From the NCBI RefSeq assembly GCF_900258035.1, contig NZ_OGTP01000015.1:1-64000 (forward strand): a stretch of 64,000 nucleotides of DNA, in the 5' to 3' direction. A model generated the notes under the pieces. The model had not been told where the DNA came from, searched no databases, and worked only from the letters and a program-made list of their open reading frames with translations. Position numbers and translations under genes: made by a program. Origin of the DNA: Caballeronia novacaledonica (GTDB lineage Bacteria > Pseudomonadota > Gammaproteobacteria > Burkholderiales > Burkholderiaceae). This document shows positions 17,718-25,834 of this stretch, one piece after another. Each line of letters starts with the position of its first letter. Position 1 is the first letter of the stretch.

Positions 17718-18346
17718 TGAACCGGACGCCGCGTCCGCACGATCTGCTCGGGCTCGCGCCCGGCGCGCGGTTCGTCGATGAAGCGCCGGATTGGGCCGGT
17801 GCGTCGCTTGCGCGCGCGCCGTTCGTCGTCGTGCGGCGCGCGCCGTGTCTCGGCGATGCGATCGCGGTCGGCGTGCGCGGTGCGACGCGCGGCGAGCGCT
17901 TCGGCACGTGGATCGAGCCGCGCTGGATCGAAGCGATTTTCACGCCGGAAGATCTGCGCATGCGCGCACCCGATTCCGCGCGAGCCGCCCTGCCCGCGTT
18001 CGCGCTGCTGCGCGCGCTGCCTTCGATCATCGATCGATACGGCCTCGCCTGGGGCCCGGCCGGCAGCGCCGGCTTCGAACTCGCGAGCGCGACGCCGACG
18101 ATCACGCGCGACAGCGACCTCGATATCGTCGTGCGCGCGCCGTCGCCGTTGCCGCGCGCCGACGCATCGTCGCTCTTCGACGCGCTCTCGCACGCCGCGC
18201 AGACGGTGGGCACGCGCATCGACGTGCAGATCGAAACCCCCGACGCGGCGTTCTCGCTCGCCGAATTCGCGCGCGCCGGTCTGCGCGTGATGCTGCGGCA
18301 CGCACACGGCCCACGGCTCGTCGACGATCCGTGGACGGCGGCATGA
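17717..18346 (+). CDS. mdcG: Phosphoribosyl-dephospho-CoA transferase (holo-ACP synthase)
   Basis: MdcG attaches the prosthetic group made by MdcB to Ser25 of MdcC. The 209-residue product shows the nucleotidyltransferase-like signature GPAGSAGFELAS followed by RDSDLDIVV, the Asp pair that binds metal. The chosen ATG at 17717 shares a base with the mdcE stop; an earlier ATG at 17705 would overlap mdcE further and lacks family similarity. The end overlaps mdcH by 4 bases. Confidence 0.92.
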   Translation: MNRTPRPHDLLGLAPGARFVDEAPDWAGASLARAPFVVVRRAPCLGDAIAVGVRGATRGERFGTWIEPRWIEAIFTPEDLRMRAPDSARAALPAFALLRALPSIIDRYGLAWGPAGSAGFELASATPTITRDSDLDIVVRAPSPLPRADASSLFDALSHAAQTVGTRIDVQIETPDAAFSLAEFARAGLRVMLRHAHGPRLVDDPWTAA

Positions 18347-19278
18347 TCGCGTATCTCTTTCCAGGACAAGGCGCGCAGACGCCCGGCTTTCTGCATCGCC
18401 TCGGCGGCGCTGCGCCGCATCCGGCGATTGCGCGCACGCTCGCGGAAGCGTCCGCCGCGCTCGGCGAAGACGTGCTCACGCTCGATACCGCCGATGCCCT
18501 TGCATCGACGGTCGCCGTGCAGGTCGCGCTCCTCGTCGCGGGCGTCGCGGCGGCGCGTGCGCTCGCGGACGAGGGCATCGAGCCGGAAGCGGTCGCGGGG
18601 CTGTCGGTCGGCGCGTATGGCGCGGCGGTCGTCAGCGGCGCGATCGCCTTCGACGACGCACTGAAGCTCGTGCGCCTGCGCGCCCGGTCGATGGAAGAGG
18701 CGTATCCGCGCGGTTACGGCATGCTCGCGGTGCTCGGGCTGAACGAAAGCGAGATTGCCCGCGCGATCGCCGACAGCGGCGCCGACGCCTACATCGGCAA
18801 TCTGAACGCGCCGCGCCAGATCGTCGTGTCGGGCAGCGATGCCGCGCTCGCGAAATTGCGCGAGATCGTTCTGTCGCGCGGCGCGCGCAAGGCCGAACGG
18901 CTCAGCGTGAGCGTGCCGTCGCATTGCGTGCTGCTCGAAGGCGCCGCCGAACGCCTGATCGACGCGGCGCGCGACGTGCGTATCGACACGCCGCGCATCG
19001 CGTATGTCGGCAACCGTGGCGCGCGCGTGCTGCGACGCGCCGACGCCATCCGCGAAGACCTCGCCACCAATCTGCGTTATCCGGTGCGCTGGCACGATTC
19101 GACCATCGCGCTTTCCGAACTCGGCGCGCATGTTTTCGTGGAGATGCCGCCGGGACAGACGCTTGCCCAGCTCGCCGCCGAATCGCTGCCCGACGCCGCG
19201 GCGATCGCGATGGACGCGTCGCCCGCCGCGTCCGTGGCCGCCCGTGTGCGCGCCGCCTGCCGCCGCGCGCAGAACTGA
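18343..19278 (+). CDS. mdcH: Malonyl-CoA:ACP transacylase of malonate decarboxylase
   Basis: MdcH primes the ACP with malonyl groups. The 311-residue FabD-like protein has the GQGAQ motif near residue 8, the nucleophile Ser88 in GLSVGAYGA and the catalytic His in SVPSHCVLL (about residue 196). It differs from FabD by the shorter hydrophobic region typical of MdcH. It is the last gene of the operon, coupled to mdcG by ATGA. I see no obvious terminator in the 160 bases that follow. Confidence 0.93.
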   Translation: MIAYLFPGQGAQTPGFLHRLGGAAPHPAIARTLAEASAALGEDVLTLDTADALASTVAVQVALLVAGVAAARALADEGIEPEAVAGLSVGAYGAAVVSGAIAFDDALKLVRLRARSMEEAYPRGYGMLAVLGLNESEIARAIADSGADAYIGNLNAPRQIVVSGSDAALAKLREIVLSRGARKAERLSVSVPSHCVLLEGAAERLIDAARDVRIDTPRIAYVGNRGARVLRRADAIREDLATNLRYPVRWHDSTIALSELGAHVFVEMPPGQTLAQLAAESLPDAAAIAMDASPAASVAARVRAACRRAQN

Positions 19279-19441
19279 TTCGATTCGCGTACACCATTGA
19301 TTCGATTGTTTGTCGTTTCGTTGTCAGGTTTTGTAAGAAAATCGGAATTTTCGGATAGCGAGCGGGTCGATCTGCGTCGAGCATGACGGCCCGACCCGCT
19401 CCAATGCGGGCCCGAAACCACAACGAAACGAAGAGGCAAAC

Positions 19442-20200
19442 ATGAGCATCATCCGTTTGGCAATCGCGGCAACGGCAGTCACCGCGCTCGCCGCGTGCAG
19501 CGGCGCCGGCAGCCTGAATCCGCAGTCGCTCACGCAATCGGGACAACTCGCCTCGCAGGCACTCATGCTGAGCGACAGCGACGTGCGCACGCTCTCCAAC
19601 AAGTCGTGCACGCAGATGGACAGCGAGAACAAGATCGCGCCGGCGTCGAGCCAGTACACGCAGCGCCTGAACAAGATCTCCAAGCAGCTCGGCGACAACA
19701 TCAACGGCGTGGCCGTCAACTACAAGGTCTACATGACGAAGGACGTCAATGCGTGGGCGATGGCCAACGGCTGCGTGCGCGTCTACAGCGGCCTCATGGA
19801 CCTGATGAACGACGACGAAGTGCGCGGCGTCGTCGGGCACGAAATGGGTCACGTCGCGCTCGGCCACACGAAAAAGGCGATGCAGGTTGCGTACGCGACG
19901 TCGGCGGCACGCTCGATGGCGGGCGCCAGCACGGGCGTGATCGCGAGCCTTTCGGGATCGCAGCTCGGCGATCTGACCGAGAAGTTCGTCAACGCGCAGT
20001 TCTCGCAATCGCAGGAAAGCGCCGCCGACGATTACTCGTTCGACATGCAAAAGAAGAAGGGCTACAGCCCGGCGGGCCTCGTCACGGCGTTCCAGAAACT
20101 CGCATCGATCGATGGCGGGCGTTCGAGCATGCTCGACTCGCATCCGTCGTCGCCGGCGCGCGCGAAGCATATTCAGGATCGGATCGCGTCTGGAAAGTAA
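19442..20200 (+). CDS. M48-family metalloprotease lipoprotein (LoiP/YcaL-like)
   Basis: A 252-residue lipoprotein. The signal peptide ends in the lipobox LAAC with Cys19. The zinc motif HEMGH lies at residues 133-137, with the third ligand Glu in ESAADDYS near 194. This matches single-domain M48 peptidases such as LoiP/YcaL, which degrade misfolded outer-membrane proteins in the periplasm. Lipidation suggests membrane anchoring. The start has GAGGCAAAC just upstream. It stands alone between the mdc operon and a tRNA gene. The exact orthologue is uncertain. Confidence 0.88.
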   Translation: MSIIRLAIAATAVTALAACSGAGSLNPQSLTQSGQLASQALMLSDSDVRTLSNKSCTQMDSENKIAPASSQYTQRLNKISKQLGDNINGVAVNYKVYMTKDVNAWAMANGCVRVYSGLMDLMNDDEVRGVVGHEMGHVALGHTKKAMQVAYATSAARSMAGASTGVIASLSGSQLGDLTEKFVNAQFSQSQESAADDYSFDMQKKKGYSPAGLVTAFQKLASIDGGRSSMLDSHPSSPARAKHIQDRIASGK

Positions 20201-20212
20201 CGCGAACGTGAA

Positions 20213-20240
20213 CAATGCGCGCGTGGCCACGCGCGCATTG
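20213..20240. repeat. Perfect 28-base palindrome
   Basis: CAATGCGCGCGTGG is followed immediately by its reverse complement, with no loop. It begins 13 bases after the M48 gene stop. It could fold as a hairpin in RNA and act as a terminator without a T-run or as an RNA stabiliser, or it could be a protein-binding site. Confidence 0.8.
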
Positions 20241-20321
20241 GCGGATGACAAAACCGAAGATGGTTCGCTCAGGATGGCGAACCAATCTGCGAACACGAGA
20301 GCCGACGCTACAAAAGAAAAA

Positions 20322-20349
20322 GCCCCGCAAGTTTTTAAGCTTGCGGGGC
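20322..20349. terminator. Intrinsic terminator between the M48 gene and tRNA-Ser
   Basis: GCCCCGCAAG and CTTGCGGGGC form a 10-base stem with an 8-base loop. It ends 15 bases from the tRNA 3' end. On the minus strand it is followed by a T-rich tract, so it mainly terminates the tRNA transcript. Confidence 0.8.
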
Positions 20350-20363
20350 CTTTCTACGACAAC

Positions 20364-20456
20364 TGGCGGAGACGGAGGGATTCGAACCCTCGATCCAGTT
20401 TTTAGCCAGATGCTCCCTTAGCAGGGGAGTGCCTTCGACCTCTCGGCCACGTCTCC
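20364..20456 (-). tRNA. tRNA-Ser (anticodon GCU)
   Basis: The reverse strand folds into a 93-base tRNA. The acceptor arms GGAGACG and CGTCTCC pair fully, with discriminator G and an encoded CCA at 20366-20364. The anticodon loop reads CTGCTAA, giving GCU for serine AGC/AGU codons. A long variable arm, typical of tRNA-Ser, and the T-arm GGTTCGAATCC are present. It has its own promoter and terminator. Confidence 0.97.
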
Positions 20457-20465
20457 CAAACTTTT

Positions 20466-20491
20466 CGTTGCACCGGGAGTGCAGTGCAACG
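20466..20491 (-). repeat. Inverted repeat in the tRNA-Ser leader
   Basis: CGTTGCAC and GTGCAACG (8 bases each, 10-base loop) lie between the transcription start and the mature 5' end of the tRNA. It may form a hairpin in the precursor. Confidence 0.5.
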
Positions 20492-20499
20492 AGATCGAG

Positions 20500-20528
20500 A
20501 TAATAGCGTGTTCGCAGGCGCGGGTCAA
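20500..20528 (-). promoter_or_regulatory. Sigma-70 promoter of tRNA-Ser
   Basis: TTGACC at 20528-20523, a 17-base spacer and TATTAT at 20505-20500 on the minus strand. Both boxes are near consensus. Transcription should start near 20493, about 37 bases before the mature tRNA. Confidence 0.75.
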
Positions 20529-20630
20529 ATTCGCACGATTATTTTTTTCAAAACCGTCACTAGCGAATGGCCCCGCTCCGCAAACCGCAACGCAACGGCG
20601 CGCGAGCCTTCACATGCGCGTCATATGCAA

Positions 20631-21881
20631 TCAGGCGCGGTCGAGCTCGAACGCCTTGTGCAGCGCGCGCACGGCGAGTTCGGTGTACTTCTCGTCGATC
20701 AGCACCGAAATCTTGATTTCCGACGTGGAGATCATCTGGATGTTGATGCCCTCTTCCGACAGCGTGCGGAACATCGTGCTCGCGATGCCCACGTGCGAGC
20801 GCATGCCGACGCCCACGACCGACACTTTCGACACCTTCGGGTCGCCCAGCACGGTTTCCGCCTGAACGTGACCCTTCACCTGGCCATTCAGGATTTCGAG
20901 CGCGCGCTGATAGTCGCCGCGGCCGACCGTGAACGTGAAGTCGGTCTTGCCGTTCACGCTCTGGTTCTGAATGATCATGTCGATGTCGATGTTCGCATCG
21001 GCGACCGGCCCGAGAATCTGATACGCGACGCCCGGCTTGTCGGGCACGCCCATGACCGCGATGCGCGCTTCGTCGCGCTGGAACGCGATGCCAGAAATCA
21101 CTGCTTTTTCCATGTTCTCGTCTTCTTCAAAAGTAATCAGGGTGCCGGAGTGCATCTCGTCGGCGAGCGGCATCAGCGGATCGGTCAGGCTGGAGAGCAC
21201 GCGCGTCTTCACCTGATACTTGCCGGCGAATTCCACCGAGCGGATCTGCAGCACCTTCGAGCCGAGGCTCGCCATTTCCAGCATTTCCTCGAAGGTCACG
21301 CGATCGAGCCGGCGCGCTTCTTCGACGACGCGCGGGTCGGTCGTGTAGACGCCGTCGACGTCGGTGTAGATCAGGCATTCGTCCGCCTTCATGGCCGCGG
21401 CGATCGCCACCGCCGACGTGTCCGAGCCGCCGCGGCCGAGCGTGGCGATATGACCTTCGGGATCGACGCCCTGGAAGCCCGTGATGACCACGACCTTGCC
21501 CGCGTCGAGATCCTTCAGCACGCGCTCGCCGTCGATTTCGCTGATGCGCGCCTTCGTGAACGCGCTGTCCGTCTTGATCGGCACTTGCCAGCCGGCGTAG
21601 CTCACGGCGTCGAGGCCTTCGGCGTGCAGCGCGATGGCGAGAAGCCCCACGCTCACCTGCTCGCCGGTAGAGGCAATCATGTCGAGTTCGCGCAGGTCCG
21701 GGTCGGCCTTGATGTCTTTCGCGAGACCGAGCAGGCGGTTGGTTTCGCCGGACATCGCCGAGGGCACGACGACCATCTTGTGGCCGGCCTTATGCCATTT
21801 GGCGACGCGCTTGGCGACGTTCTTGATGCGCTCGACCGAGCCCATCGAAGTGCCGCCGTATTTGTGTACGATGAGTGCCAT
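20631..21881 (-). CDS. lysC: Aspartate kinase
   Basis: LysC phosphorylates aspartate, opening the pathway to lysine, threonine and methionine. The 416-residue product begins MALIVHKYGGTSMG, the kinase motif, and contains STGEQVS and the catalytic region GRGGSDTSAVA. Two ACT domains (about residues 265-416, including GVAYQILGPVADANID and VGVGMRSHVGIAS) provide feedback regulation. The ATG at 21881 starts the conserved motif; an earlier in-frame ATG adds an unrelated 13 residues. An internal start may yield the beta subunit, as in other class-II aspartokinases. Confidence 0.96.
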   Translation of the reverse strand: MALIVHKYGGTSMGSVERIKNVAKRVAKWHKAGHKMVVVPSAMSGETNRLLGLAKDIKADPDLRELDMIASTGEQVSVGLLAIALHAEGLDAVSYAGWQVPIKTDSAFTKARISEIDGERVLKDLDAGKVVVITGFQGVDPEGHIATLGRGGSDTSAVAIAAAMKADECLIYTDVDGVYTTDPRVVEEARRLDRVTFEEMLEMASLGSKVLQIRSVEFAGKYQVKTRVLSSLTDPLMPLADEMHSGTLITFEEDENMEKAVISGIAFQRDEARIAVMGVPDKPGVAYQILGPVADANIDIDMIIQNQSVNGKTDFTFTVGRGDYQRALEILNGQVKGHVQAETVLGDPKVSKVSVVGVGMRSHVGIASTMFRTLSEEGINIQMISTSEIKISVLIDEKYTELAVRALHKAFELDRA

Positions 21882-22206
21882 TGTCGTTTTGAACTGGAGG
21901 GAAAACCGCGCTTCACGCACGTTGGCGCGAGAGCGCTTGAGACTCGCGCCCGATTTGCTTCAGGGGATGTCGAAGCCTGCGAACAGCGGGCGCTGCCGCA
22001 CGCCCGTCGCGCGCGCTCGCACGGATGGCGTACGCGGCGCACGGATGCGTCGATGCGGGCGAAATCGAGTCTTTTGAACGCAGATGCCGCGCAAAAACGC
22101 GCTTGGGCGAAACGAGTTACCGTACCCGATCGAAGCCGAAATTACAAGATGGAGCGCCCGCGACGGCGATTTTGCCGGCTTCGGCACGACGGCCGTTCAG
22201 CGCGCC
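21882..22206 (-). promoter_or_regulatory. Upstream region of lysC
   Basis: This gap of about 325 bases separates tilS and lysC, both on the minus strand. A possible promoter is TTGTAA, a 17-base spacer and TACGGT, near 22120-22148. I see no lysine riboswitch and no credible coding sequence. The GC-rich leader has no clear terminator for tilS. Confidence 0.3.
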
Positions 22207-23634
22207 CTACGCCAGCAGCAAATCCGGCCGCCACGAAATGCGGCGCAGCGGACCATGCGCCGCGCTCGCCGCCGCTTCGCGATTGACGCCCACGTGCGGC
22301 ACGAACAGCAACGCCTCGCCGACGAAAAGCAGCGGCACATCGCGCTTCCACGCGGGCACGCCGCGCTCCTGAAAAAGATTCTTGAGCGTGCGGCTCGGCG
22401 CTTCGGCCGCGACGCGCATGCGTTCGCCGCCGGCACGGGAGCGCGCGGCGAGCGGCGCGGCGCGCAACACGCCCTCGCCGACGACATCGTCGGCCGGTTC
22501 ATCGACCGACTCGAACACGAACGAGCCGCGCCATTGCGGCAGACGCCACACCTCTTCGCCCTGCCATTGCAGTTCCATCGCGGTCTTGAACGCGGGCGCG
22601 CCTTCGTCGAGATCGGGCGCGTCGCCGCTGTCGCCCGGCTCCCAGAACAGCACATTGCGATAGACGCGCAAGCTATGCCCCGCATGATCGACGCGCAACG
22701 CGTGGCCGTCGCGCGCAGCGGCGGCATCGCGCAACTGGCGCAGCATGTCGGCGATGCGCGCCGTCGATGCCGCGAGCAAGCCGCGCGAGCGAATCCAGAA
22801 ACGCATGAGGTTGATCGCGCGGTCGTCGTCGAGGGCGAGGAACGCGTCGAGCGTCAGCGCGCCCTCTTCGCTCGCGCTCTGCACCTGCGCGAAATCGATG
22901 CGCGCAAGTTGATCCAGCAGCCGCTGCGCCGACGCCGCGTGCGACGCCGTGCGCGCGAGCGCATCGCGAAAACCGGGGAAATGCACCGCGAGCACGGGCA
23001 GCACGTCGTGCCGCAACGCGTTGCGCGAATAGCGCGTGTCGCCGTTGGACTCGTCGTCGATCCAGCTCAAGTCGCGCTCGTGCGCATATTGCTCGAGTTG
23101 CGCGCGCAGCAAGCGCAATAGCGGACGCAGACGCGGCACCGCGCCGTCCGCCCGCTGCGGCGCCATCGCCGCGAGGCCCGCGACGCCCGCGCCGCGCAGC
23201 AGTTGCAGCAGCACGGTTTCGGCCTGATCGTCGGCGTGATGCGCGATCAGGAGTGCGTGCGCGCCTTGTTCGTCGCAGAGATCGTCGAGCGCGCGATAAC
23301 GCGCATCGCGCGCCGCCGCTTCGAGACTTTCGCCGCCCGCGCGCGCGACATCGACATGACGGGCGGCGTAACGCACGTCGAGCGACGCCGCAAAGCCCTC
23401 GCACTGCGTGGCCCACGCGTTCGCGTTGGGGCTCAGGCCGTGATGAACATGCAGCGCGACGACCCGCCGCGCGCCGAAGCAGCGCACGGCCGCGTCGAGC
23501 AGCACGGTGGAGTCGAGTCCGCCGCTCAGCGCGACCGCAAGCAGTGCATCGGAAGAAAGCGCCGCGTCCGAAACCGTCGCGCACACCGCCTCGAAGACGA
23601 GGCGGCCGGCGGGGGTTTCGTTATCGGATGTCAC
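22207..23634 (-). CDS. tilS: tRNA(Ile)-lysidine synthetase
   Basis: TilS converts C34 of the minor tRNA-Ile(CAU) to lysidine, changing its decoding from AUG to AUA. The 475-residue product has the PP-loop motif SGGLDS at residues 37-42, used to adenylate the base, and the partner motif HHADDQAETVLLQLLRG. The C-terminal substrate-binding domain ends near APSRTLKNLFQERGVPAWKRD. The start is a GTG at 23634, because no ATG precedes the PP-loop without running into accA. It lies 38 bases after the accA stop, in the same order as in related genomes. Confidence 0.93.
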   Translation of the reverse strand: MTSDNETPAGRLVFEAVCATVSDAALSSDALLAVALSGGLDSTVLLDAAVRCFGARRVVALHVHHGLSPNANAWATQCEGFAASLDVRYAARHVDVARAGGESLEAAARDARYRALDDLCDEQGAHALLIAHHADDQAETVLLQLLRGAGVAGLAAMAPQRADGAVPRLRPLLRLLRAQLEQYAHERDLSWIDDESNGDTRYSRNALRHDVLPVLAVHFPGFRDALARTASHAASAQRLLDQLARIDFAQVQSASEEGALTLDAFLALDDDRAINLMRFWIRSRGLLAASTARIADMLRQLRDAAAARDGHALRVDHAGHSLRVYRNVLFWEPGDSGDAPDLDEGAPAFKTAMELQWQGEEVWRLPQWRGSFVFESVDEPADDVVGEGVLRAAPLAARSRAGGERMRVAAEAPSRTLKNLFQERGVPAWKRDVPLLFVGEALLFVPHVGVNREAAASAAHGPLRRISWRPDLLLA

Positions 23635-23672
23635 GAGCGTTCGTGAAAGATGAGATGCCGACGATGGCGGGA

Positions 23673-24644
23673 TTACGCGCCCGGCAGCGATTCCTTGTAC
23701 TTGCCGTACGCCATCAGCTTCTCGAAGCGGCGCTCGCGCAAGTCGTTGACGCTCATGCCCTGGAACTGACGCAGCGAATCGGCGAGCGCGCGGCGCAGGA
23801 GCGCGGCCATGCCCTTCGCATCGCGATGCGCGCCGCCGAGCGGCTCGTTCACGATCTTGTCGATGAGACCGAGCGCCTTCAGGCGATGCGCCGTGAGACC
23901 GAGCGCTTCGGCCGCTTCCGGCGCCTTCGCCGCGCTCTTCCACAGAATCGACGCGCAGCCTTCGGGCGAGATCACCGAGTAGGTGGAGAACTGCAGCATC
24001 ATCACGGTGTCGGCGACCGCGATCGCGAGCGCGCCGCCGGAGCCCCCTTCGCCGATGATCGTCGTGATGATCGGCGTCTTGAGCTCGGCCATCACATACA
24101 GATTGCGTCCGATGGCTTCGGACTGTCCGCGCTCTTCCGCGCCGATGCCCGGATACGCGCCCGGCGTATCGACGAACGTGAAGATCGGCAGGCTGAACTT
24201 CTCGGCCGTGCGCATCAGACGCTCGGCCTTGCGATAACCCTCGGGGCGCGGCATGCCGAAGTTGCGCAGCGCGCGCTCCTTCGTGTCGCGGCCCTTCTGA
24301 TGGCCGATCACCATGCACGGCTGGCCATTGAAACGCGCGAAGCCGCCGACGATCGCGAGGTCGTCCGCGAAGGCGCGGTCGCCATGCAGTTCGTGGAAAT
24401 CGGTGAAAAGCTCGCTAACGTAGTCAAGCGTGTACGGGCGCTGCGGGTGACGCGCGATCTGCGAAACCTGCCAGGGCGAGAGGTTCGCGTAGAGATCCTT
24501 CGTGAGCTGCTGGCTCTTTTTCGACAGCCGCTCGATTTCTTCCGAAATATCGACAGCGGAATCGTCCTGAACGAAGCGGAGTTCTTCGATCTTCGCTTCG
24601 AGTTCAGCGATCGGCTGCTCGAAATCCAGAAACGTGGTCTTCAT
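23673..24644 (-). CDS. accA: Acetyl-CoA carboxylase carboxyltransferase alpha subunit
   Basis: AccA, with AccD, transfers CO2 from biotin carrier protein to acetyl-CoA to make malonyl-CoA for fatty-acid synthesis. The 323-residue protein has the helical N-terminus [18 protein letters not shown]. The carboxyltransferase core includes [18 protein letters not shown] and [13 protein letters not shown]. Length and sequence are standard. It is followed by tilS in the same direction. Confidence 0.97.
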   Translation of the reverse strand: MKTTFLDFEQPIAELEAKIEELRFVQDDSAVDISEEIERLSKKSQQLTKDLYANLSPWQVSQIARHPQRPYTLDYVSELFTDFHELHGDRAFADDLAIVGGFARFNGQPCMVIGHQKGRDTKERALRNFGMPRPEGYRKAERLMRTAEKFSLPIFTFVDTPGAYPGIGAEERGQSEAIGRNLYVMAELKTPIITTIIGEGGSGGALAIAVADTVMMLQFSTYSVISPEGCASILWKSAAKAPEAAEALGLTAHRLKALGLIDKIVNEPLGGAHRDAKGMAALLRRALADSLRQFQGMSVNDLRERRFEKLMAYGKYKESLPGA

Positions 24645-24705
24645 ATGTTCGAGTCCTAGAACATCGGGCAGCGCGTATTCTAACCGCGTCCGTCCCTCAA
24701 AAATT

Positions 24706-24745
24706 CGCGCGGGAACTATCGATTATAAATCAACGATAGCCCGCG
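24706..24745. repeat. Interrupted inverted repeat between the glycosylase gene and accA
   Basis: CGCGGG-AA-CTATCG is followed 12 bases later by CGATAG-CCCGCG, giving two 6-base arms separated by two unpaired bases. The AT-rich loop (ATTATAAATCAA) could bind a protein or hold a promoter element for accA. It may also end the upstream glycosylase transcript, though it lacks a T-run. Confidence 0.4.
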
Positions 24746-24773
24746 AAATTCGCGCGTCCTGCGCGTGGGTATT

Positions 24774-25787
24774 TTAGTGATCCGCCGGGATCGGATTGAG
24801 ACTGCGCCACATGTACCAGGTCGCGACCGTGCGCCACGGCTCCCAGTTCGCGGCCACTTCGCGCGCTTCGCTGCGCGTCACCGGTTCGCCGCTGAAGTAG
24901 TTGACGCTGATGGCCTGAATCAGCCCGAGATCGTCGAGCGGCAAAACGTCCGGGCGCGACAGATTGAAGATGAGGAACATCTCGGCGGTCCATCGGCCGA
25001 TGCCGCGAATCTGCGTGAGCTCGGCGATCACGGCTTCGTCGTCCATCGACGTCCATGCATCGACATGCAGCGCGCCGGATTCGAAATGCTGCGCGAGATC
25101 GAGGATGTATTCGGCCTTGCGTCGCGACAACCCGCACGCCTGCAGCTTCTCATGGCCGAGCCGGATGAAATGCGCGGGATGCACCTCCGGGCATGCGCCC
25201 TTCACGCGTTCCCAGATGGCTTGCGCGGCCTTCACGGAAATCTGCTGGCCGGCCACCGAGCGCGCGAGCGTCGAGAACGGATCGCCGAGATTGACGAGAT
25301 GAATCTCGCCGAACTTCGGGATCAGCTTCTTGAGAATGCGGTCGCGCTTCATGAGATCGGCGCATGCGCGATCCCAGTAGTCGGGACGAACGACTTCGCG
25401 CGTGAGCCCGCCGATCTGCACGGGCACAGCAGCGTCCGACGTGACGACGCGCGACTTGCGCACGACCTCGCCGCGCTCCGCGACGAGCGCCTGCGCGTTC
25501 GCGCCATCGCCGGCGACGGCGCGGCCGTTGCCCTTCGCGGGCGACGCTTCGGCTTCTTCCGTGCCCGCCTTCGATGGCCGCGCGACTCCGTTCAGGCGCG
25601 CAGCCTTCTCGGGTTTCGCCGCCTTGAGCGCGACGCCTTTGGCCGTCTTGCGGCTGCCCGTCGCGCTTGCGCCATCGATCTTCTGCGTGTTCGCTTTCGT
25701 TTGCGCGACGCGCGTGCGCTTTGCCGCGCCCGACGCATCGCTGACAGACGCGGGTCGCTTGACCGGCGTCTTCCTGGCCGTTGCCAT
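24774..25787 (-). CDS. DNA-3-methyladenine glycosylase, AlkA/HhH-GPD family
   Basis: A 337-residue protein that should excise alkylated bases from DNA. The C-terminal 220 residues form an HhH-GPD domain: FSTLARSVAGQQISVKAAQAIW, then the helix-hairpin-helix ELTQIRGIGRWTAEMFLIF, and the catalytic Asp in VLPLDDLGL. The first 115 residues are a low-complexity Lys/Ala/Arg-rich tail, reminiscent of histone H1-like tails and likely to bind DNA non-specifically. The start (MATARKTPVKRP) has AGGAGGCAAG upstream, so the tail is translated. Whether it belongs to AlkA or MagIII-like subgroups is not certain. Confidence 0.9.
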   Translation of the reverse strand: MATARKTPVKRPASVSDASGAAKRTRVAQTKANTQKIDGASATGSRKTAKGVALKAAKPEKAARLNGVARPSKAGTEEAEASPAKGNGRAVAGDGANAQALVAERGEVVRKSRVVTSDAAVPVQIGGLTREVVRPDYWDRACADLMKRDRILKKLIPKFGEIHLVNLGDPFSTLARSVAGQQISVKAAQAIWERVKGACPEVHPAHFIRLGHEKLQACGLSRRKAEYILDLAQHFESGALHVDAWTSMDDEAVIAELTQIRGIGRWTAEMFLIFNLSRPDVLPLDDLGLIQAISVNYFSGEPVTRSEAREVAANWEPWRTVATWYMWRSLNPIPADH

Positions 25788-25834
25788 CTTGCCTCCTGCC
25801 TGGTGAGTCGATCAGAGGGTTCGAATGGCCGCGT

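Noticed and set aside
21882..22206. Lysine riboswitch upstream of lysC
   Set aside because: The region is GC-rich and I could not find the conserved lysine-riboswitch core; such switches are also not expected in this group.
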